The notes under the pieces were generated by a model. It had not been told where the DNA came from. It was given only the letters and a program-made list of their open reading frames with translations, and did no database searches. A stretch of DNA of 64,000 bases, taken from Maricaulis sp965228215 (GTDB lineage Bacteria; Pseudomonadota; Alphaproteobacteria; Caulobacterales; Maricaulaceae). The stretch is taken from NCBI GenBank assembly GCA_965228215.1, contig OZ245800.1, positions 806,001-870,000 of the forward strand, in the 5' to 3' direction. A program made the position numbers and the translations under genes. Shown here piece after piece: positions 26,643 to 35,917 of the stretch (its first letter is position 1; the number at the start of each line of letters is the position of its first letter).

Positions 26643-27731
26643 CTAGAACAGCACGATATTGCCGTCATCGGACGGCGTGTCTTCGGTGACCGTTTCGTCT
26701 GCGGCAGGCTCGATATCGGCCCCCAGCAGTTTTTCCGCAAAGACACCGCGTACATCGGACAGTGAAATCGCGTCGACGATCTCTCGCGAGACGCGGGAAC
26801 ACGCCTCGTCATCGGAAAAACGCCCCGGATGGGTGCGCATGAATTCAAGAATGGCGTCGAGTGCGGTCAGCACGGCACCGGTCCGCTGTGTCATACGGTC
26901 CTGGAACTGCATCGAGATCACCACTTCACGAACCTCGTCGCGAATCTGGTTGGACATTTCCGCCGAGCGGTCGAGAACGCCGGTCAGGCGCTGATCGCGC
27001 TGGAGGAGTTGTTCCAGCAACAGGGCGAGTTGTTCCTTGGCACCGGCCTGCACCGACATGTCCATACTGCCGACATCGCTGAGCTGGCTATATTCGGTCC
27101 GGATAGACTCGATCACCTGCTCAACCTGTTTGCGGACCGTATCGATATTTTCCCGCATGCGTTCCGACAGGGAATCGATCCGGGTCGACATGTTGTGCAT
27201 CTCTGTCGCGACGACCTGGAATCCAGCCCCGGCCGCGCCGGCCCGGCCGGACTCGATCTGGGCATTCAGCGAGAGCAGCCGGCCCTGGCGGTTGATGCCC
27301 TCGATCTCGGTCACGCATGCGTCGAGATCCTGCATCTGCTCGATGATCGCATCGAGCGAATAGATCAGGGAGATGCCCTGTTTCGACAGAATGGTCACGC
27401 GCTGGGTGACCTGGTCGAGCGCTGCCTCGAACAATTCTGTCAGATCGGTCAGCTGGTAGGACTTGCCATCATGTTCAATCGCGTTGAACTGGCCAACGAG
27501 ACCGCCGAGATGTTCGACCTGATCCTGGGAGTGATCGCTGAGCCGGTTGAACAACTCGCTCAGCTGCGCGGTCTCCTGCTCTACATCGCGCGAGGTCTCC
27601 GCCAGGATCGCGTTCGCGCTCTCGATCGCGCCGAGCACCAGGCGCGCAAACGGGGACGCATCCGCGTGCGCGGTTTCGCCGATGGAATCCATCCGTCCGG
27701 AAAGTGTTGTTCCGAGCATGCCGTCCGTCAT
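26643..27731 (-). CDS. Soluble MCP-like signalling protein with altered tip
   Basis: 362 residues, almost entirely helical, with no membrane segment and no ligand domain. The central part matches the cytoplasmic hairpin of chemoreceptors, but the tip reads INRQGRLLSLNAQIESGRAG, where ordinary receptors have IAFQTNLLALNAAVEAARAG. The FQTN residues that contact CheA and CheW are thus replaced by RQGR. The second helix keeps GFQVVATEMHNMSTRI. The C-terminus ends in an acidic stretch and NIVLF. The start at ATG 27731 overlaps the CheB stop (ATGA). It may be a scaffold, phosphatase-like or sensory accessory; function unknown. Confidence 0.75.
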   Translation of the reverse strand: MTDGMLGTTLSGRMDSIGETAHADASPFARLVLGAIESANAILAETSRDVEQETAQLSELFNRLSDHSQDQVEHLGGLVGQFNAIEHDGKSYQLTDLTELFEAALDQVTQRVTILSKQGISLIYSLDAIIEQMQDLDACVTEIEGINRQGRLLSLNAQIESGRAGAAGAGFQVVATEMHNMSTRIDSLSERMRENIDTVRKQVEQVIESIRTEYSQLSDVGSMDMSVQAGAKEQLALLLEQLLQRDQRLTGVLDRSAEMSNQIRDEVREVVISMQFQDRMTQRTGAVLTALDAILEFMRTHPGRFSDDEACSRVSREIVDAISLSDVRGVFAEKLLGADIEPAADETVTEDTPSDDGNIVLF

Positions 27732-28789
27732 GATCGTGTCTTGGTCCCTGACGGCGAGCATAGCTCGCTGATGGTTGGCAAAATCTTATCCTGCGGCACC
27801 TGGTGCAGCACCGCACCGATCTCGTACGCAACCTTGGGCATGCCGTAGACGAGACTGGTCTTTTCGTCCTGCCCGATCGTCGCCGCACCGGCTTCACGCA
27901 TCGCCAGAAGACCGCGCGCACCATCCCGTCCCATACCCGTGAGAATGACGCCAACCGCGTTGGCACCACAGGCCTGGGCAACGGAATTGAACAGGACATC
28001 GACAGACGGTTTGTGACCCGAAACCGGGTCTCCGTCTGTCAGGCGGCAGACATAATCCGTCCCTGATCGCGTGACCGACAGATGACGTCCCCCGGGCGCG
28101 ATCACGACCTGGCCCGGTTTCAGGACCTGGCCGTCCTCGGCCTCGCTGACAACGGCCGCGCTACGACCGTCCAGCCGCGCCGAGAATTGCCGGGTGAAAT
28201 GCGACGGCATGTGTTGCGCGATCACTGTCGCCGGAGCATCAGCGGGAAAGCCGGACAGGAGTTTGCCGAGCAATTCCACCCCGCCGGTGGATGCGCCGAT
28301 CGCGATGATTTTTTCGGTCGTCCTGAACGAGACCGGCCGGTCTTCCCGATCGCCTGCCGTTCGACGCGCGCGCACACGGACCGGCGCACTCGCTGCAGCC
28401 CTGACCTTGGCAACCAGTTCGCCCGCCAATTCGGGCATCGCCCGTTCCAGGTCGACCTGCGGTTTGGCAACAAAGTCGACAGCGCCGAGTTCGAGCGCCC
28501 GCAGGGTGATATCGGCGCCCTCCTGGGTCAGCGACGACACCATGACGACGGGCATGGGCCGAAGCGACATGATTTTCTCGAGGAAGGAAATCCCGTCCAT
28601 TTTCGGCATTTCCACGTCCAGCGTGATCACGTCCGGCGCCAGTGACTTGATCATGTCGCGGGCGGTGAAGGGGTTGGACGCCGTGCCCACGACCTCGATC
28701 TCGGGCGAGGTCTCGAGCATGGTCGGGATCATGGCGCGCATCAGGGCACTGTCGTCGACAACCAGTGTCCGGATCCGATTATCGCCCAT
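27728..28789 (-). CDS. cheB: Chemotaxis protein-glutamate methylesterase
   Basis: 353 residues. The receiver domain has Asp58 (ITLDVEMPKMDG) as phospho-acceptor. The methylesterase domain has the catalytic Ser in IAIGASTGGVELL, the His in QHMPSHFTRQF and the Asp in GMGRDGARGLL. It removes methyl groups from receptor glutamates and can deamidate glutamines, giving adaptation feedback once phosphorylated by CheA. It lies 36 bases after cheD, and its stop overlaps the next start by 4 bases. Confidence 0.96.
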   Translation of the reverse strand: MGDNRIRTLVVDDSALMRAMIPTMLETSPEIEVVGTASNPFTARDMIKSLAPDVITLDVEMPKMDGISFLEKIMSLRPMPVVMVSSLTQEGADITLRALELGAVDFVAKPQVDLERAMPELAGELVAKVRAAASAPVRVRARRTAGDREDRPVSFRTTEKIIAIGASTGGVELLGKLLSGFPADAPATVIAQHMPSHFTRQFSARLDGRSAAVVSEAEDGQVLKPGQVVIAPGGRHLSVTRSGTDYVCRLTDGDPVSGHKPSVDVLFNSVAQACGANAVGVILTGMGRDGARGLLAMREAGAATIGQDEKTSLVYGMPKVAYEIGAVLHQVPQDKILPTISELCSPSGTKTRS

Positions 28790-28825
28790 ACTCCCTCACT
28801 CCCATTCCCGCGCTCGGCACACGTC

Positions 28826-29443
28826 CTAGAAGAGCTCGATCGAGCTCTCCGGACGCCGCAGGGGCGGCGCTGCACGCAGCTTGCGCTCGACCTTCACGAC
28901 GCCGGTGGTATCCCGTTTCTGCAACAGGCGGCGCCAGGCCTGACCGGTCGAGGGATCGAAGACGATCCGCCGGCCTCGTGTGCCGCCGAGATCGAAGGCG
29001 GCGACATTGAGTTTTTCGCTGCGGGCGAAATCACGCGCGAAATCGGCGTTCTGGTCTCCAACGCCCTTCATCGTATTCATGACATTGCCGCCGCCGAAGA
29101 ATTTGCAGACCAGGTTCCGCTTACTGGCACCGGCCTTCAGCAGGTCATTGATGAGCGTCTCCATGGCGTGATTGCCATAGCGCAGCGACAGGGAAACGCC
29201 GCCCCACTCGCCCTCGTCATCATGCGGTAGCATGAAATGATTCATGCCGCCGATACCGGCCTGCGGATCGAACATGCACGCCGCAACGCAGGACCCCAGG
29301 ACGGTGGAGATCAGCTCGTCACTGCCCGGCGGCGACAGGTGATGCGTGCCCGGCAGAACCTTGACGACCCAGCGCTGGCTGGCCGGGTCGAGATAGCGAT
29401 GGGAATCGCTCTCGGTGAAACGGGGGCGGGGTTTGGCGCTCAT
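28826..29443 (-). CDS. cheD: Chemoreceptor glutamine deamidase CheD
   Basis: 205 residues. It has the CheD signature: catalytic Cys in TVLGSCVAAC, His in GGMNHFMLP, and the FGGGNVM and VAAFDLGGTRGRRI motifs. It deamidates receptor glutamines. No CheC is encoded here, so the CheC-CheD phosphatase loop known from Bacillus is not visible. The C-terminal 35 residues are an unusual basic/acidic extension ending in SSIELF. Its ATG overlaps the cheR stop by 4 bases. Confidence 0.95.
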   Translation of the reverse strand: MSAKPRPRFTESDSHRYLDPASQRWVVKVLPGTHHLSPPGSDELISTVLGSCVAACMFDPQAGIGGMNHFMLPHDDEGEWGGVSLSLRYGNHAMETLINDLLKAGASKRNLVCKFFGGGNVMNTMKGVGDQNADFARDFARSEKLNVAAFDLGGTRGRRIVFDPSTGQAWRRLLQKRDTTGVVKVERKLRAAPPLRRPESSIELF

Positions 29444-30309
29444 GCGTCCTCCCCGCCGGGAACCCGGTAGATGGTCCGGCCCACCGGTTCGAAATCGGAA
29501 TCGCGATCGAGAACGGTCTCGGAATGGCCAAGGAAGAGCCAGCCTCCCGGCTTGATGATCTGGCGATAGCGGGCGATCAGCTGGGTCTTGGTCTCGCGGT
29601 CGAAATAGATTGTCACATTGCGGCAGAAGACCGCGTCGAACTGTTTCTTCATCGGCCAGGTGCGCAGCAGATTGAGCCGGTTGAAGACGATGTGCCGCCG
29701 GATCTCCTCCGACACGGCAAACCGCTCGCGACCCGGCAGGAGCTGGCAGTAACGCGCCCGGATACGCGGCGGGATCTGGCTGCCCGACCGGCGCTCATAC
29801 TCGCCCGCTTTGCAGACCGACAGGACCTGGGTGTCGATATCCGTGGCGAGGAGTTTCCAGTTCCAGCCCGGTGATGATTGCAGCGCATCCGCCATCGTCA
29901 TCGCCATGGAATAGGGTTCCTCACCCGTCGAACACCCGGCCGACCAGAGCCTCAGCGTCCGGTCACCATCGCGCTCGGCACGACGTTTCCACGCAGGCAC
30001 GCAGACATCGCGAAGATGATTGAAATGATGATCCTCGCGGAAGAAATGCGTGTGATTGGTGGTCAGCGCATTGATGAGGTTCCCGCGTTCGGTATCGGCA
30101 TCCGGGCCATTGAGGCGTTCGATATAGGCACCGAAATCGCTCAGGCCGAGCCGGCGCAACCTGCGGGCCAGACGGCTGTAGACGAGTTCCTTCTTGTGAT
30201 CGCCCAAGACGATACCGGCATGGTCATAGATCGCATCGGCGATCATGCGGAACTCGGAGTCCCGCATGATGAATTCGCGATCGCCGTCCGCTCTGGCCGA
30301 TAACGTCAT
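29440..30309 (-). CDS. cheR: Chemotaxis protein methyltransferase
   Basis: 289 residues. The N-terminal four-helix CheR domain is followed by the SAM-binding fold with LWSAGCSTGEEPYSMAM; the AVFCRNVTIYFD and PGGWLFLGHSE motifs complete the family pattern. It methylates receptor glutamates. It directly follows the large MCP gene in the operon (26-base gap). That receptor ends in a CheR-docking-like pentapeptide, which suggests the two work together. Confidence 0.96.
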   Translation of the reverse strand: MTLSARADGDREFIMRDSEFRMIADAIYDHAGIVLGDHKKELVYSRLARRLRRLGLSDFGAYIERLNGPDADTERGNLINALTTNHTHFFREDHHFNHLRDVCVPAWKRRAERDGDRTLRLWSAGCSTGEEPYSMAMTMADALQSSPGWNWKLLATDIDTQVLSVCKAGEYERRSGSQIPPRIRARYCQLLPGRERFAVSEEIRRHIVFNRLNLLRTWPMKKQFDAVFCRNVTIYFDRETKTQLIARYRQIIKPGGWLFLGHSETVLDRDSDFEPVGRTIYRVPGGEDA

Positions 30310-30335
30310 GGATGATCGAACTCCCTTTGAGGGGT

Positions 30336-33218
30336 CTAGAACTCGCTCCAGTCATCATCCTCGTCGATCACCTGTTCGGCGAGGGAGACCTGAAGGCCGC
30401 GCGCACCCTTGGACGGAACCGAAGGTCCTGTGCCCGTTGCCAGCATGACCGGCTCTTCCTCGAAGGCGGCTTCGTCGCCATTCTTGAAGAAGGCCATGCG
30501 GCGGCGCATGCGCGACGCCTGGTCGGCCATGGTCTTTGCCGCGGCAGCATTTTCCTCGACAAGTGCCGAATTCTGTTGGGTCATCTCGTCCATCTGGGTG
30601 ACCGCCGTATTGATCTCGTCGACGCCCGAGGCCTGTTCGCGGGAAGCCGCGCTGATCTCGGCGACGATGTCGGCAACGCGCTTGATGGAGTCGACGATCT
30701 CGGTCAGCGACTCGCCCGTCTTGTTGACGAGATCGACACCGCCCTGGACCTGTTCGGTCGAGTCGACGATGAGATCCTTGATGTCCTTGGCCGCCTGCGC
30801 CGAACGCTGCGCCAGGGAGCGGACCTCCGAGGCCACAACGGCAAAGCCGCGACCGGCATCACCCGCCCGGGCCGCCTCGACAGCGGCGTTGAGCGCCAGG
30901 AGATTGGTCTGGAAAGCGATCTCGTCGATGACACCGATAATGTCGGAGATGCGCCGCGAGGATTCCTCGATCTTGCCCATCGCGTCCACGGCTTCACCGA
31001 CCACCTGACCGCCGGTCTCGGCGGAGTCGCGGGCCGACACGGCCAGCTGGCTGGCCTGTTGGGAATTGTCGGCATTCTGTTTGATGGTCGACGCCATTTC
31101 CTGCATCGACGCGGCCGTCTCCTCGAGATTGGCGGCCTGCTGTTCCGTCCGGGTCGAGAGGTCGGTCGCACCCGTGGTGATCTCCTCGGCGCCGGACGCT
31201 ACTTCACGCGCGGCGGTCGAGATCGCCTGGACGGTTTCGCCCAGTTTCGCGGCCGTGGTGTTGGCGTTTTCCTTGAGCTCGTCGAACACGCCCTCATAGA
31301 CCGTGTCGATCCGGCGCGTCAGATCACCGTCGGACAGCGATTGCAGCATCTCGCCGATATCGTCGAGCACGCTTGAAACCGTGCCGGCGAGCGTATTGAT
31401 GCTCTCCGCCATGCCCAGCATGAAGCCGTCCTTGCCCTCCAGCGAGATCGTCTGGGTGAAATCGCCGGATCCGACCGCCGCGACGACGTTCTGGATTTCG
31501 GACTCGATGGCTTTCTCGGCCGTCTCGTCCTTCCACTCGACGACCGTGCCGACACGATGGCCCTCATTATCTCGCACGGGGCTCGCGATGAGTTTGAAGG
31601 AGCGTCCGCCGACCTTGATATCGGTCTCGAAAGCGCTGGACAGATTACTCATTAGGCCGCGTTGATGGGCCGGATTACGATGGAAGATATCCATGTTCTG
31701 ACCGAGCAGGTTCTTCGCGTCGAAATTCGTCAGAACCTTGCGCAGATCCGCTTCTGCATCGGACATCATCTCGTGCTGTGACTTGTTCATGTAGACGATG
31801 TTGAACGCGTCGTCGGCGACCATCACATTGGTCGTCGTATTGTCGAGCGCCGCCCGGATTCGGGCGTTCTCGCGCATGCGCTCGGACCGGGTGAGATCGG
31901 TCGCGTATTTGACGACCTTGTACGGCTTGCCATTGAGATCGAAGATCGGGTTGTAGGAGGCCTGGATCAGGATCTTGCGACCGCCCTGTCCAACCCGCTC
32001 ATACTCGCCGGAATCGAATTCACCGCGTCCCAGCTTTTCCCAGAAGGCGCGATATTCGGCACTGCCGCCGTATTCGCGATCCACGAACATCGAATGATGC
32101 TTGCCGCGGATCTCGTCGAGTGAATAGCCGACCGTGGCGCAGAAATTCTCGTTAGCGGTGATGATCGTGCCATCCAGCTCGAACTCGATCACTGCCTGTG
32201 ACTTGCTGATCGCCTCGATCTGGCTGGTCATGTCCGCGGTCCGCATCTTTTCGGCGGTGATATCCGTCGCGAACTTCACGATCTTGCAGATCTCGCCGGT
32301 GTCGTCGAAGACCGGGTTGTAGGAGGCCTGGATCCAGATCTCCCGGCCGCCCTTGGCCAGGCGGCGGAACTCGCCGGACGAGACCTCGCCCTGACCCAGC
32401 GTGCGCCAGAATTCGCGATATTCCGCGCTGGCTGCATAGTCCGGATCCGCGAAGATGGAGTGGTGCTTGCCCTCGATCTCCTTGAGCGAATAGCCCATCG
32501 CTTCGCAGAAATTCTCGTTGGCCGTGATGATCGTGCCGTCCAGCTCGAACTCGATCACGGCCTGGACGCGGTGCAGCGCAGCGAGCTTGGCCTCACCCTC
32601 GGCAAAAGTCCGGGCTTGCGTCTTGAGCTCTTTTTCCTGCGCGGTCCGGTCCTCCCACTCGACAATCGTGCCGATGCGCTGGCGCTTGTTGTCGAAGACC
32701 GGGCTGGCGATGAGGCCAAAGGCGCGGGCGCCAATATCCAGCTTGGTCTTGTGGGGCTTGTGCAGCCGGTCGAGGATCGAGCGCTGATAGCTCGGATTTT
32801 CGTGGAAGATATCGATATTGGAGCCCAGGAGCGTGCGGGCGTTGAATCCCCGCAGGACTTCCTTGATGTCGCTCTCGGCCTCCTCCATGACCTCGGACAT
32901 CGTCTCGTTCATGAAGACGATATTGTAGTCGGCGTCGGCGATCATGACATTGGTCTGGCATGTCTCCAGCGCCTGCCGAATGCGTTCCTGGTCGGGCCCG
33001 CCCGCGCCATTGCGATCAGCAAAGAGCCAGGCCCCGGCGCCGAGCGCGAAGACGAGACCCGGCAGGATCGCGATCCAGGCCGGCATGCTGCCTGCCAGGA
33101 AAAGGGTGGCCAGCGCGGCCAGCGAACCTCCGGCGGCGATCGCTACCGGCTTGATGAACCCTGCGGAATTGGCGGTCGAATTGGCCGCGACAGTCGTATT
33201 TGCGTTCGAGTAGGTCAT
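30336..33218 (-). CDS. Four-PAS methyl-accepting chemotaxis protein
   Basis: 960 residues. Two short membrane helices (about 24-66) with almost no periplasmic loop suggest sensing from inside the cell, as in aerotaxis receptors. Four PAS domains follow. PAS1 (about 80-205) and PAS4 (about 465-590) resemble each other (TNVMIADADYNIVFMN versus TNVMVADDAFNIVYMN); PAS2 and PAS3 share VIEFELDGTIITANENF. HAMP-like helices then lead to a canonical MCP tip (IDEIAFQTNLLALNAAVEAA). The protein ends in DDDWSEF, which fits the xWxxF CheR/CheB tether of E. coli Tar. Redox, heme or flavin binding by the PAS domains is possible but not shown. Confidence 0.94.
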   Translation of the reverse strand: MTYSNANTTVAANSTANSAGFIKPVAIAAGGSLAALATLFLAGSMPAWIAILPGLVFALGAGAWLFADRNGAGGPDQERIRQALETCQTNVMIADADYNIVFMNETMSEVMEEAESDIKEVLRGFNARTLLGSNIDIFHENPSYQRSILDRLHKPHKTKLDIGARAFGLIASPVFDNKRQRIGTIVEWEDRTAQEKELKTQARTFAEGEAKLAALHRVQAVIEFELDGTIITANENFCEAMGYSLKEIEGKHHSIFADPDYAASAEYREFWRTLGQGEVSSGEFRRLAKGGREIWIQASYNPVFDDTGEICKIVKFATDITAEKMRTADMTSQIEAISKSQAVIEFELDGTIITANENFCATVGYSLDEIRGKHHSMFVDREYGGSAEYRAFWEKLGRGEFDSGEYERVGQGGRKILIQASYNPIFDLNGKPYKVVKYATDLTRSERMRENARIRAALDNTTTNVMVADDAFNIVYMNKSQHEMMSDAEADLRKVLTNFDAKNLLGQNMDIFHRNPAHQRGLMSNLSSAFETDIKVGGRSFKLIASPVRDNEGHRVGTVVEWKDETAEKAIESEIQNVVAAVGSGDFTQTISLEGKDGFMLGMAESINTLAGTVSSVLDDIGEMLQSLSDGDLTRRIDTVYEGVFDELKENANTTAAKLGETVQAISTAAREVASGAEEITTGATDLSTRTEQQAANLEETAASMQEMASTIKQNADNSQQASQLAVSARDSAETGGQVVGEAVDAMGKIEESSRRISDIIGVIDEIAFQTNLLALNAAVEAARAGDAGRGFAVVASEVRSLAQRSAQAAKDIKDLIVDSTEQVQGGVDLVNKTGESLTEIVDSIKRVADIVAEISAASREQASGVDEINTAVTQMDEMTQQNSALVEENAAAAKTMADQASRMRRRMAFFKNGDEAAFEEEPVMLATGTGPSVPSKGARGLQVSLAEQVIDEDDDWSEF

Positions 33219-33242
33219 GTCACTCTGTCCTCTGGTCGCGGT

Positions 33243-33770
33243 CTACTGGATGACGCCGTCGGCGCTGTCCGTTTCATCGAACAGGTCGGCGTTGAGCAAT
33301 TGGGAAAGGTCGAGCATCGCTACCATTTGCTCGTCCTCGGTCAGGAAGCCGGAAAACACGCGCTGGTCTTCACGGGAACTGGTTTCGGGCACCGGCCGGA
33401 TATTCTCGTCCGAGACGGTGAGGATGTCGGAGACGGCGTCGACAAGGAGACCGACCATGCGGTTCTCGATCGCGACGATCACGATGACGTGGCGCTGGCT
33501 GGTCTGGGTGTGACCGCCGCCGAGCCGGCATTGCAGGTCAACGATCGGCAGGACCGCCCCGCGCAGGTTCAGCACGCCGCGCACGAAGGCCGGCTGGTTG
33601 GGAAGACTGGTGACGTCCGACCAGCCCTTGATCTCCCTGACCGACATGATGTCGACGGCGTATTGCTCCGAGCCAGCGGCGAAACTCACATATTGCCGGA
33701 GGCCGGAGCTGAGCTCCCCGCCCGCGATCTGCGGCGGTGTGGCGTCCGAAAGGGCGGCGTCTGCAGTCAT
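33243..33770 (-). CDS. cheW: Chemotaxis adaptor CheW
   Basis: 175 residues, a single CheW domain (about 20-165): YVSFAAGSEQYAVDIMSVREI, LPNQPAFVRGVLNLRGAVLPIVDL, and MVGLLVDAVSDILTVSDE. It links receptors to CheA. The start overlaps the cheA stop by 4 bases (ATGA). It is the only free-standing CheW in the window, so both MCP-type proteins of the operon presumably share it if both couple. Confidence 0.96.
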   Translation of the reverse strand: MTADAALSDATPPQIAGGELSSGLRQYVSFAAGSEQYAVDIMSVREIKGWSDVTSLPNQPAFVRGVLNLRGAVLPIVDLQCRLGGGHTQTSQRHVIVIVAIENRMVGLLVDAVSDILTVSDENIRPVPETSSREDQRVFSGFLTEDEQMVAMLDLSQLLNADLFDETDSADGVIQ

Positions 33771-35908
33771 GCGTACTTGCCTCCGGTTTGAGGAATGTCG
33801 TCCGCCGGTCCGTGACGGGCGGGTTCGCGCGTTCCGGCGGGCCCGCGATCGCTCGCAGCCAAACCGTCGATATCGAGGATGAGGCGGACACGGCCATCGC
33901 CGAGAATGGCGGTACCGGCGACGCCGCTGATGGCGCGATAATTGGTCTCTAGGCTCTTGATGACGACCTGTTGCTGGCCGAGCAGTTCATCGACGACCAG
34001 GCCGATCTGACGACCGAACTCGGTCTCCGCCACCACGACCAGCTTGCGCAATGCCTCGGCCTTGCCGACACGTGAAATGCCGAGTGCCGACGCCACATCA
34101 ACCAGGCGGATCGGATCGCCCCTCAGGCTCATCACGGTTCCACCATCGGGCATGTCGCGCATATCGCCCTGTTCGGGGCAGACCGTCTCCACGATCGAGG
34201 AGAGCGGGATCACATAACGCTCTTCCGCGACCGAGATCAGCATGCCGTCAAGCACAGCCAGGGTGAGCGGCAGGGCCAGGGTGAAGGTCGAGCCCTCGCC
34301 CGGTGTGGAATCAAGCGTAACGCGGCCGCCGAGTTTCTGGATATTTCGCCGGACCACGTCCATGCCGACACCGCGGCCCGAGACATCGCTGACTTCGGCC
34401 GCAGTCGAGAAGCCCGGCATGAAGATCAGGTTCTCGATCTCTTCCTTGGACAATTCCGCGCCCTCGGGCACCAGCCCGTTCTCGACGGCTTTCTGGACGA
34501 CTTTTTCCGGATTGAGGCCCCGGCCGTCATCACTGACACGGATGAGAATCCGGCCATTGCGATTCTCCGCCGACAGCCGGATGCGGCCGCGCTCGGACTT
34601 GCCGGCGGCCTGGCGGTCTTCGGGGGTTTCGATCCCGTGATCCATGCAATTGCGGATCATGTGGGTCAGCGGATCGCTCAATTCCTCGATGATGGTCTTG
34701 TCGACCTCGGTGGTTTCGCCCTCCAGTTCCAGGTCGACACTCTTGCCGAGCTTCTTGGAGAGGTCCCGCACGATCCGCGGAAAGCGGGAGAAGACCGCCT
34801 TGAGCGGTTGCATACGCACCGCCATAACGCCTTCCTGGAGCTCGCGGGTGCGCATGTTGAGGTCTTCGAGCGCCTGCAGCTGGCGGACATGACGGATGTC
34901 CACGAGTTCGGAGAGGCTCTCCAGCGCCATGGCCTGGGCGATGACGAGTTCGCCGACCATGTCGACAAGCCGGTCGACACGATTGAGATCGACGCGGATG
35001 GAGGTCTGGGCCGGCGCGGCGACATTGCGATTGCCGGCATCAGCCAGGGCGTCCGGGGCCGCGGCGAGGTCCGGTTCCGCGATTGCGACGGGTTCGACCA
35101 CGGCCTCGCTCCGGGACGGGCTTTCCTCGTCCTCCGGAGCGGTTTCGAGGTCTGTCCGGGCAGGGTCGTATTCCTCGATCTCGAGATCGCAGTCACCGTC
35201 CACGAATTCGAACACGTCCGCGATGGAGTCCCGGTCAGGTGCATGGCGGACGATCAGCGTCCAGGAGAGATGGCCCTCCATCGGATCCATGGCGTCCAGC
35301 TCACCGATCCGGGAAACGTCCGCGGTCACGCTCACCTGGCCAATCGCGGACAGGGCGAGGAACAGCATTTGCGGTTCATTGGCGGATTCGAACAGAGCGC
35401 GATGCGGACGGAAGCTGACGCGAAAGGCACCTTCCTCACCCGCCACGTTTTCGGACCCGCCAACCGGATTGGCTTCCGGGGCGGGGTTCGCGACAGGGCT
35501 CGTGGCAGGTGCGGGCGATCCGCTGCCGAGGATCTGTTTCAGGCGCGCGATCAGTGCGGATTCCAGTCCGGGCTCGGCTTCCTCGCCAGCCCGCGCAGCG
35601 GCAACGAGGTCCTGCAGGAAATCCCCGGCCTCGACGACCATTTCCGGATCGCCTTCACCCAGGGCCAGCGCTCCGGAGCGAAGCCGGTCCATATAGCTTT
35701 CAAGCTCGTGGGAGAGATCGACCAGGCGCTGGAATTTGAACGCGCCGGCACCAGCCTTGATGGAGTGAACCGCCCGGAACATCTCGTCCAGGTCGTCCGC
35801 CTCGTTTGCCCCGGGGGTCAGCCGGACGGCAACATCCTCAAAGCGCTGCAACAACTCGTCGCACTCCTCGAAGAATACCTGGCGAAACTGGTCGAATTCA
35901 TCCACCAC
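33767..35908 (-). CDS. cheA: Chemotaxis histidine kinase CheA
   Basis: 713 residues with full architecture. The HPt domain has His48 (FRAVHSIKAGAGAF). A diverged P2-like response-regulator-docking segment spans about 165-250 (SFRPHRALFES to EFVDGDCDLEIEE). The P3 dimerisation helices follow (VDLNRVDRLVDMVGELVIAQ), then the P4 kinase (LTHMIRNCMDHGIET, SDDGRGLNPEKV, GRGVGMDVVRRNI) and P5 CheW-like domain to the C-terminus. The start is GTG 35908 with TAGGAG upstream. Expected phospho-targets are CheY and CheB; the receiver-PP2C protein of the same operon may be a third. Confidence 0.97.
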   Translation of the reverse strand: MVDEFDQFRQVFFEECDELLQRFEDVAVRLTPGANEADDLDEMFRAVHSIKAGAGAFKFQRLVDLSHELESYMDRLRSGALALGEGDPEMVVEAGDFLQDLVAAARAGEEAEPGLESALIARLKQILGSGSPAPATSPVANPAPEANPVGGSENVAGEEGAFRVSFRPHRALFESANEPQMLFLALSAIGQVSVTADVSRIGELDAMDPMEGHLSWTLIVRHAPDRDSIADVFEFVDGDCDLEIEEYDPARTDLETAPEDEESPSRSEAVVEPVAIAEPDLAAAPDALADAGNRNVAAPAQTSIRVDLNRVDRLVDMVGELVIAQAMALESLSELVDIRHVRQLQALEDLNMRTRELQEGVMAVRMQPLKAVFSRFPRIVRDLSKKLGKSVDLELEGETTEVDKTIIEELSDPLTHMIRNCMDHGIETPEDRQAAGKSERGRIRLSAENRNGRILIRVSDDGRGLNPEKVVQKAVENGLVPEGAELSKEEIENLIFMPGFSTAAEVSDVSGRGVGMDVVRRNIQKLGGRVTLDSTPGEGSTFTLALPLTLAVLDGMLISVAEERYVIPLSSIVETVCPEQGDMRDMPDGGTVMSLRGDPIRLVDVASALGISRVGKAEALRKLVVVAETEFGRQIGLVVDELLGQQQVVIKSLETNYRAISGVAGTAILGDGRVRLILDIDGLAASDRGPAGTREPARHGPADDIPQTGGKYA

Positions 35909-35917
35909 GCAGATCTC

